DNA of 64,000 nucleotides from Conexibacter woesei DSM 14684 (GTDB lineage Bacteria; Actinomycetota; Thermoleophilia; Solirubrobacterales; Solirubrobacteraceae), in the NCBI RefSeq assembly GCF_000025265.1, contig NC_013739.1:4326001-4390000 (forward strand). Reading direction: 5' to 3'. The notes under the pieces are model-generated. The model did no database searches and had not been told where the DNA came from. It saw only the letters and a list, made by a program, of their open reading frames with translations. The position numbers were made by a program, and so were the translations under genes. This document shows positions 57,893 through 64,000 of this stretch, piece by piece. The number at the start of each line of letters is the position of its first letter. Within the stretch, counting starts at the first letter, position 1.

Positions 57893-58834
57893 CTAGGACG
57901 GCGGGGCCGGCGGGTTCCACTCGACCGGCCCGGCGGTCGAGACGTGCGAGCCGAGGGGGCGGCCGAGCACGTCGCGCACCATCCCGCTCGCGACGACGAG
58001 CGCGGGCAGGTCGACGCCGGTGTCGATCCCCATCTCCTCCAGCATCGAGACGAGGTCCTCGGTCGCGATGTTGCCCGTCGCGCCAGCGGGCACGGGACAG
58101 CCGCCCAGCTCGCCGAAGCTCGACTCGAACGAGTCGACGCCGACGTCGAGCGCGGCGAGCACGTTGGCGAGCCCCTGGCCGCGCGTGTTGTGGAAGTGGG
58201 CGGTCAGCTCGACGTCGTCTGAGGCGCCGAGCGCCTCGCGCCACTGCGGGAACAGCTCCCGCACCTGCCGCGGGTTGGCCATCCCGGTCGTGTCGCCGAA
58301 GCCGACCTCCTGCGCCCCGGCGTCGCGCAGCGCGGCCGCGATCTGCGCCACCCGCTCCGGCGGCACGCGACCCTCGTAGGGACAGCCGAACGACGTCGCG
58401 ATCACGCCCTCGCAGCGCAGCCCGGCCTCGCGCGCGCGGTCAAGCACGCGCCGCAGCCCGTCGAGCGACTCGGCGATCGAGCGGTTGACGTTCTTGCGGT
58501 TGTGCGTCTCGGAGGCGGACAGGAAGACGGAGACCTCGTGGAAGCGGTCGCGGTGCTCCAGCGCGCGGTCGAGCCCGCGCTCGTTCGGGATCAGCACGCT
58601 GAGGCTGACCTCCGGCGGCACCTCGATCGCCTCCAGCACCGCGGCGGCGTCGTGCAGCTGCGGGATCACGTCCGGCCGCACGAAGCTCGTCACCTCCATC
58701 CGCCGCAGGCCGCTGCGGCCGAGCTGGTCGATCAGCCGCACCTTGTCGAACGTGTCGATCGTCTCGGGCTCGTTCTGGAACCCGTCGCGCGGTCCGACCT
58801 CCCGGATCCGCACGCGCTGCGGCAGCTCGGCCAT
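57893..58834 (-). CDS. HMG-CoA lyase family protein
   Basis: A 313-aa TIM-barrel lyase of the HMGL-like family. E-V-G-P-R-D-G-F-Q-N-E (residues 12-22) carries the metal-binding Asp, T-A-H-F-H-N-T-R-G the metal histidines, and the signature loop G-G-C-P-V-P-A-G-A-T-G-N the catalytic cysteine. It cleaves 3-hydroxy-3-methylglutaryl-CoA or a related 3-hydroxyacyl-CoA. It follows xdhC on the same strand with a 108-bp gap, so co-transcription is uncertain. It could finish leucine-type degradation or serve as a lyase for acyl-CoA made by the E1/E2 complex. Confidence 0.93.
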   Translation of the reverse strand: MAELPQRVRIREVGPRDGFQNEPETIDTFDKVRLIDQLGRSGLRRMEVTSFVRPDVIPQLHDAAAVLEAIEVPPEVSLSVLIPNERGLDRALEHRDRFHEVSVFLSASETHNRKNVNRSIAESLDGLRRVLDRAREAGLRCEGVIATSFGCPYEGRVPPERVAQIAAALRDAGAQEVGFGDTTGMANPRQVRELFPQWREALGASDDVELTAHFHNTRGQGLANVLAALDVGVDSFESSFGELGGCPVPAGATGNIATEDLVSMLEEMGIDTGVDLPALVVASGMVRDVLGRPLGSHVSTAGPVEWNPPAPPS

Positions 58835-58844
58835 GCGAGCGAGT

Positions 58845-59561
58845 CTAGCCCGTGGATTCGACCGGCGGCCGTGGACTGCGCCGTCGCAGCAGCAACGCGG
58901 TGGCGAGCGCGGCGACGAGCCCCCAGTAGATCAGCCCCGCCGTCGACACCACCCCGGGCCGCAACTCGTAGCGACCGCCGTTGAACCGATCGAGTGGTTC
59001 GCCGGCGGCCACCGGCTCCGGTCGCCGTCCGTCCGCTCGGAGGATCAGGTACCGCCAGTCGCCATCGCCGGATCTCAGCAGCTGCAGGCGCGACCGTCTG
59101 CCGGCCGGATCGTCATCGGGATCCCAACACGGTTGGAGTTTGTTCCCGCACAGCTCCTCGACCTTGGTCGAACTCCACAGGATTCCGGGCCAGACCCACG
59201 TTCGCACCTTCAGCGCTGTCGGAGGCTCTCCGCCATCGCCACCATTGGGGTTCCACAGATCGCGTGTGTAGGGCTTGAAGCCGAACACGGGCACTCCCAA
59301 CAGCTTCACGCTATGCACTGCTGTCGCGTCCTCGCGCACCACGCCGCCGGAGACGAGTCCGCTCGAGCTCAACGGCACGGCCTTCAACCCGAACGGTTGC
59401 GCGATCGTCAACGCCAGCACCGCCGCCAACGCCAACGGACCGGTTGCACGCCGATCCCGCTGCACGACTGCCGCAGCCAGCCAGACCAGGCTGAATGGGA
59501 CGAGCACCAGCTCGGCGACGCCCAGCACCTGGTCGACCAAGCGCAGCGCGTCAGCACTCAT
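58845..59561 (-). CDS. Membrane protein of unknown function
   Basis: A 238-aa protein I do not recognise. Two N-terminal hydrophobic helices (about residues 10-33 and 40-58) and one C-terminal helix (about 208-226), followed by an Arg/Pro-rich tail, enclose an extracytoplasmic domain of about 145 residues with two Cys (C-G-N-K-L-Q-P-C) and many Trp and Gly residues. It is followed at 11 bp by the HMG-CoA lyase gene on the same strand and preceded by the giant exported protein, so it may belong to either. Base composition is somewhat lower in GC than the catabolic genes. Confidence 0.72.
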   Translation of the reverse strand: MSADALRLVDQVLGVAELVLVPFSLVWLAAAVVQRDRRATGPLALAAVLALTIAQPFGLKAVPLSSSGLVSGGVVREDATAVHSVKLLGVPVFGFKPYTRDLWNPNGGDGGEPPTALKVRTWVWPGILWSSTKVEELCGNKLQPCWDPDDDPAGRRSRLQLLRSGDGDWRYLILRADGRRPEPVAAGEPLDRFNGGRYELRPGVVSTAGLIYWGLVAALATALLLRRRSPRPPVESTG

Positions 59562-59594
59562 CGATGCGCTGCCCGGATGACGTCATGGTCGATG

Positions 59595-62500
59595 TCAACC
59601 ATCGACCTGGTGCTCGATCACGATCGGGCTGCGCGAGCCGTTCTCGCCGACCTCGGTCGCACGCACCTTGGCGGGCGCCTGACCACGTCTCCACGGGATC
59701 GTGACGCGCCCTGAGGCGCCGCGGACGGGAATGATCTGCGAGACCGCGCCGACCTCGTCTGCCGGCGTAACGGTCCACACGATCTCGATGTCTCGGTCAG
59801 GCTGGTTGCTTTCCCAGTCGACTTGGACCGCACCGTCCTCGTAACGGGCGTCGTCGATCGTCAGCGGGGCTGCCTGACGGCCACCGACGATCTCCGATTC
59901 CGGCTCGACGTCTTCGCAGCGGCGGGCTTGCGCGTCGAACGCCGACGGGTTGTCCCATTTCTTGCCCTGCTGTGCCGGACCGAGAGGGCTCGGTGAATCT
60001 GTCGGACTCGCCCCTTGCTCGGTGCTGCCCCATCTGCCCGGCCATCTCAGCCACGACGCGCCTGCCGCGAGGAATCTCAGTCTCGGCCGGCCGGTGAGGT
60101 TCTGGCCTCGGGCGAGGTCCTTGGCGAGGCCGAAGGCGGCTCCGTCGAAGACTCCCGGGCGGTGGAAGTTCGCGTGGGTTCCTGCACCGGGATAGACCTG
60201 GAATGACGTTTCGCCTGTGAAGGGGTCGACCTCGTCCACGGTGCTCCACGGACAGGAGATGGCATGCGCGTCTCTGTGGTTGCTGTAGGTCACCCGGTCG
60301 GGGTCCGACCACAGACCGTTGCTTTCGCGACGGTAGCGGACCTGAACCATCTCCCAGTCACCCTCGTGATGTCCCTGCTCGAACCCCGCAGGAGCCGTGT
60401 TGTAGTAGTAGAAGAGCCAGTACTGCACCCAGCCGACCGACCCCGAGGTCCAGAACCGCACGTAGGCGGGGTCCTGCCAGTCGGGGTTGCTGCCATAGAT
60501 GTCGACCGAGTCCTGGATCTTCTCCTCCTCGGTCCCGACCTCGTCGAGATAGTCTCGTCCGCTGACTCTCGCGCCGGACGGATAGCGTCCACTGCGCAGG
60601 AAAGGAAGCGTCAACTCCGGGCTGCCGCCCGCGGTCGCCAAAGGATCACACGGGTTGCGGCCCCGACACAGGCGGTTGCGCTCCACCGACGAGCCGTGTC
60701 TGGCGACATTGCTGACGATCGACTGCGGCGACAGCAGTGGCGTCGGCTCCTCCATGTCGCGATATATCTTTGGTGCGTACTTCGTCGCGACCTGTCTGAG
60801 CGACTCGTTGGCGCCACCGCCTATCACGCCGTCTTTCAGTTCCTGTCGGACCTGAGCGAGGATGCCGGCTGCTCTCGCGGTGGGGCAGTTGCCACTGCTC
60901 TCGCGTGCTGCATCGAGCCGAACGAACACATATCTGTAGTACAGGATCGTCAGATCCTCGTGGTAGGCACGATCCTGTCCGTCGTTGCTGACAGCGCGAA
61001 AGCGAGCGCTCGCTCTGCGAGCGCCGCCATCGCCCACGTTCTTCAGCGTCGTTCCGCGCAGCCACACCCCGTTCCGGGCGTCGTTGGGGGTGATGCCGCA
61101 CGACCACGCCAACGCCTGAAGGTGCGCAGCCAACTCGAGTTCGTCTTGCGGCGGTATCAGGTGGCGGGCGACGAACCCGTTGTGCGTCCCCGTCGTACTC
61201 CCGTCGAGGTTTCTTGGAGGCCGATCGTCCGCGGCGGAGAGATTTCGAGCCAGCTCACCGGAAGGGTCGCGAGCGGCCTTGCTGCGCCACGCGCCAGCGT
61301 TGTTGCAGTCAAGGCTTCTGATGCTCGACGTCTTGGTCCAGGAACTGCCTCTCCGGACCGGAACCGACCACGCACGTACCCGGAGCAGGTACGACTGCGT
61401 ATCGGGACGACACTCCGTTGCTGCAGTCATGTATGCCGTCGTCTTCTCACGCAGCACGACGCTGTCGCAGTCGATCTCAGTGTCGAAGGTTCCCGGATCT
61501 CGCTCGTCGGTCAGCACGCAGAGCTCGACGTTGAGTCGCGGCTTTCTCCCCATTCCGCTCGCCGGGCATGTCACCTCAGCCTTGCCCAACACTCCGGAAG
61601 CAAACTGACCGTTGTAGTTGGTGAGTCCGGGGCCCGTCAGGCTCGCTCTGGTGCACCGCCGACCGATCAGGGCTGAGAAGCCCGGCTCTTCGTCGTCCCA
61701 ATCTATCCCGGTGATCTCTTCGTCAGGGTCCGGCGGCGGGGGGCTCCAATCAGCCTCCCCGGAGTACGTGGAGGAGTTTCCGACGGTGTCGGTGGTTCTG
61801 ATCTCGACCGTGATCTGCGTGTTCGACGCAATCGATCTCAACTCGACGAAGCCCGGCGCCGCGTCCTGCCACGCCGACCAGCCTGTCGACGGCGTCGACC
61901 AGCGCACCTGCTCCTCGGCGACGCCCGCGCCCGGGATGCCTCCGGGGAGGTCACCGTCATAGCCCGGATACCAGGACACCGTCGCCGTCTGCGCAGTCGC
62001 GCCAGACTCGTAGACGCCGGCATCCGCGGCTGCCACGGGCGCCGTGCGGTCGACGATCACCCGCCCGCTGGTGTGTCCGGTCGTCCCAGCCGCGTTCTGC
62101 GCCCACGCCGCAAGCGTGTTCGCGCCCTCCGGCAGTCTGGTCGTCACGACTGAGAACTCGTGCGTCACGTCTCGAGGACAGAGGCTGTCGCACTCGACCG
62201 TCCAGGTGTCGGTAGGGGTCGTCGCGCTCGGGCCGTAGCCGAACGTCTGGATGCCGAGCGCACGATCGACGCCGCGAACACGGAAGACCGCCGGGTCGGT
62301 GCCGTTGCTGTAGACCTCGTCGTTCTCCGCTTCGACGCTCACGGCCGGCACGCTCACTTGCGGCAGCTCGAGGGCGGTGATGGGCTTGCCGGTTGACGGG
62401 ACGAGGAGGTCGAGGTCGCCGGTCTCGACGTCGACGGTCTTGATGCCGGTCGCGACGCTGGTCGGCGAGGTGTCGTAGGAGTAGGCGGTGAGGACGGTGG

Positions 62501-64000
62501 AGCCGGGGCCCGTCCAGCTGGGAGCGGTGAAGGAGAGGTTGCAGTTTCTGGTCTGGCTGGGCAGGTTCGGGGTGAGCGTCTGCGTGGCGATGTCGATCCC
62601 GTGGATCGCGTAGCCGCAGTAGTCGCCGAGCGGGAGGCCGGAGAAGACGATCATGCTGTTGTCTTCCGAGAAGCGGGGCTTGGACGTGACGGTGTCCTGT
62701 TGGACGTCGCCGCCGATCTCTACCGCTCTTTCGCCGGTCCCGTTGGCGGCTGCGGTCACGATCGCCGTCTGGCTGCCGTTGCGGGCCAGGTAGGTCAGCC
62801 GGCCGCCGTCGGGCGAGTAGCTCGGGAGGTCACGGTCGGTGTAGGGCACATCGGGCGTCCAGCCCGCGTCGAGCCGCAGCGCGGTTCCGGTCGCGATGTC
62901 GAGCGAGTAGATCCCGGTTGCGAAGTCGACAGGGGAGTAAGCCGCTATCGCCAGGCCGTCGCCGGTGGGTGAGAACGCGACGCTCGACGGACTCTGTGGG
63001 CCGTCGCCGCTGCCGCCGGCGCTGGGCGCGTTGAGCAGCAGGCGGCGACCTCTGCCGTTGATGCCGACGAGCTCGATGCCGCGGCTGGTGATCATCGCGA
63101 CCGTGTCGCCGTCGGGCGAGACGGCGATGTCTTTCAGATCGTCGGCGTAGGAGACGGTGAGCACCTTTCGTGGGTCGGTGCCGTCGAGCTTGGCCGTCCA
63201 CAGCTCCTCGCTGTCGAGCACCAGCGCGAACCGCCGCGGGGCCAGCAGCGCGCCGCGCACGATCGCGCTGGTGCCGCTGTCGTCGAGGTTCTGGCCGCCG
63301 TCGTAGACGACCCGCAGCCGCAGCCGCTGGCCGAGGTCCTCGGTCGTGACCAGGTACGTCGAGCCGGTCGCGCCGCCGATCGGCCGGCAGTCGCCGCCGT
63401 CCGGGTTGCAGCGCATCCACTGCGCGCTCCATGCGATGCCCGGGTCCGGGACGACGGCGGTGAGGACCGAGCCGACGCGAGCGGAGCCGGCGAAGGCGAT
63501 GTCGCCCTGCTCCGTCGTGGGCGCGTAGCCGATCAGTCGCGTCAGGGAGGAGGCGGTCGCGGTCCCGTACGGGCTCAAGGCGGTCACGGTGACGCGCATC
63601 CACGCGTTGTAGGCCGCGGGCACCTCGTAGGTGCCGCCGGTCGCGTCCGTGACTGCTCTGCAGCTTGACGGATCGGCCGTGGTGCACTCCTCCCATTGGT
63701 AGGAGAGCGTGACGGGACCCGTGCCTCTCCAGATGCCGTCGTCGACCACGAGCGTGCCCTCGGGCGGGCAGTCTCCGCCACCGCAACTCGACGCCGGCAC
63801 TATGTTCGGCCGCCCGAGGATCTCGGGCAGCTGGACGTTGACCGGCGGGCTCGTCGCGATCGGCCCGAATGCTGCCGAGTTCGTCGTTCCGACGCCCTTG
63901 AAGTTGCGGCCACGGACCGTGGCGAGGAGCGTCGAGCCGACGTCGGCGCCGGTCGCGACGTAGCGCCAGTCGTTCTCGCCGGCGATGTCCTGGCAGGCAG
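59595..64000 (-). CDS. Giant exported protein with Ig-like repeats, beta-propeller and Vps62-like domain (N-terminus outside window)
   Basis: Open to the right edge, so at least 1,468 residues, with the N-terminus missing. Visible from the N-side: Ig-like repeats of the S-Y-Q-W-E-E-C type (three or so), then a TolB/WD40-like beta-propeller with repeated S-P-D-G-D/S-P-T-G-D blades, more beta-sandwich segments, a Cys-rich mixed region, and near the C-terminus a Vps62/DUF946-like domain with Q-G-H-H-E-G-D-W-E-M-V-Q-V and G-A-G-T-H-A-N-F-H. Codon use is less GC-biased than elsewhere, mostly from 59.6 to 61.7 kb. Export is expected from composition but the signal peptide is out of view. Function unknown; Vps62-like domains occur in secreted proteins of bacteria and fungi. 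Confidence 0.8.
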   Translation of the reverse strand, partial: ACQDIAGENDWRYVATGADVGSTLLATVRGRNFKGVGTTNSAAFGPIATSPPVNVQLPEILGRPNIVPASSCGGGDCPPEGTLVVDDGIWRGTGPVTLSYQWEECTTADPSSCRAVTDATGGTYEVPAAYNAWMRVTVTALSPYGTATASSLTRLIGYAPTTEQGDIAFAGSARVGSVLTAVVPDPGIAWSAQWMRCNPDGGDCRPIGGATGSTYLVTTEDLGQRLRLRVVYDGGQNLDDSGTSAIVRGALLAPRRFALVLDSEELWTAKLDGTDPRKVLTVSYADDLKDIAVSPDGDTVAMITSRGIELVGINGRGRRLLLNAPSAGGSGDGPQSPSSVAFSPTGDGLAIAAYSPVDFATGIYSLDIATGTALRLDAGWTPDVPYTDRDLPSYSPDGGRLTYLARNGSQTAIVTAAANGTGERAVEIGGDVQQDTVTSKPRFSEDNSMIVFSGLPLGDYCGYAIHGIDIATQTLTPNLPSQTRNCNLSFTAPSWTGPGSTVLTAYSYDTSPTSVATGIKTVDVETGDLDLLVPSTGKPITALELPQVSVPAVSVEAENDEVYSNGTDPAVFRVRGVDRALGIQTFGYGPSATTPTDTWTVECDSLCPRDVTHEFSVVTTRLPEGANTLAAWAQNAAGTTGHTSGRVIVDRTAPVAAADAGVYESGATAQTATVSWYPGYDGDLPGGIPGAGVAEEQVRWSTPSTGWSAWQDAAPGFVELRSIASNTQITVEIRTTDTVGNSSTYSGEADWSPPPPDPDEEITGIDWDDEEPGFSALIGRRCTRASLTGPGLTNYNGQFASGVLGKAEVTCPASGMGRKPRLNVELCVLTDERDPGTFDTEIDCDSVVLREKTTAYMTAATECRPDTQSYLLRVRAWSVPVRRGSSWTKTSSIRSLDCNNAGAWRSKAARDPSGELARNLSAADDRPPRNLDGSTTGTHNGFVARHLIPPQDELELAAHLQALAWSCGITPNDARNGVWLRGTTLKNVGDGGARRASARFRAVSNDGQDRAYHEDLTILYYRYVFVRLDAARESSGNCPTARAAGILAQVRQELKDGVIGGGANESLRQVATKYAPKIYRDMEEPTPLLSPQSIVSNVARHGSSVERNRLCRGRNPCDPLATAGGSPELTLPFLRSGRYPSGARVSGRDYLDEVGTEEEKIQDSVDIYGSNPDWQDPAYVRFWTSGSVGWVQYWLFYYYNTAPAGFEQGHHEGDWEMVQVRYRRESNGLWSDPDRVTYSNHRDAHAISCPWSTVDEVDPFTGETSFQVYPGAGTHANFHRPGVFDGAAFGLAKDLARGQNLTGRPRLRFLAAGASWLRWPGRWGSTEQGASPTDSPSPLGPAQQGKKWDNPSAFDAQARRCEDVEPESEIVGGRQAAPLTIDDARYEDGAVQVDWESNQPDRDIEIVWTVTPADEVGAVSQIIPVRGASGRVTIPWRRGQAPAKVRATEVGENGSRSPIVIEHQVDG

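Overview
The window is about 70% GC or more. It has F420 enzymes, a fused FbiC, Cox-like molybdenum hydroxylases, MoxR/VWA pairs and dense gene packing with ATGA/GTGA start-stop overlaps. This fits a high-GC soil actinobacterium, most plausibly class Thermoleophilia (Solirubrobacterales/Conexibacter-like). The taxonomic call is inference, helped by recurrent AGA arginine codons in otherwise GC-rich genes. No rRNA, tRNA, insertion sequence, integrase or CRISPR array was seen.

0-32.8 kb looks like one catabolic regulon. In order it holds: an NMT1/TauA-type ABC importer (its last permease runs off the left edge); an eight-gene operon hyuA-hyuB-E1alpha-E1beta-E1alpha-E1beta-lipoyl protein-E2 acyltransferase; two near-duplicate GntR/FCD repressors flanking a DUF3891 gene; fbiC with an overlapping class II aldolase; a Glu/Leu-type dehydrogenase; an MFS transporter; an aldehyde dehydrogenase with a tandem-repeat N-terminus; a second NMT1-type ABC importer; and an operon of alpha/beta hydrolase, cyclic amidohydrolase, LLM (luciferase-like) F420/flavin enzyme and ThDP enzyme, divergent from an FGD-like F420 enzyme. 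A palindromic site of the form GGATAYCGKATCCAATAT, sometimes degenerate, lies in front of every transcription unit here (eight sites) and is the likely operator of the two GntR proteins. Read together, the genes suggest import of a cyclic amide or ureide, F420-linked redox, hydrolytic ring opening, transamination-like or oxidative deamination, aldehyde oxidation and 2-oxoacid oxidation to an acyl-CoA.

32.8-52.1 kb holds two molybdenum hydroxylase systems. A plus-strand coxL-M-S-G-like operon meets a long minus-strand operon of eleven overlapping genes: DUF917, hyuA, FAD subunit, 2Fe-2S subunit, Mo subunit, LLM, FGD-like, hyuA, DUF917, MoxR-type AAA and VWA. A PucR-family activator is divergent from that operon, on what looks like a leaderless mRNA. 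The doubled DUF917/HyuA pairs around a Mo hydroxylase and a translationally coupled LLM/FGD pair are the best candidate for an undescribed pathway, probably for hydantoin- or thiohydantoin-like heterocycles.

52.1-64 kb contains a DUF2975/XRE two-gene module with its own TATCGA operator, a ribose-type ABC importer, xdhC (maturation factor for the Mo enzymes), an HMG-CoA-lyase-family gene, a membrane protein of unknown function, and a very large exported protein (its N-terminus lies beyond the right edge) with Ig-like repeats, a beta-propeller and a Vps62-like C-terminal domain.
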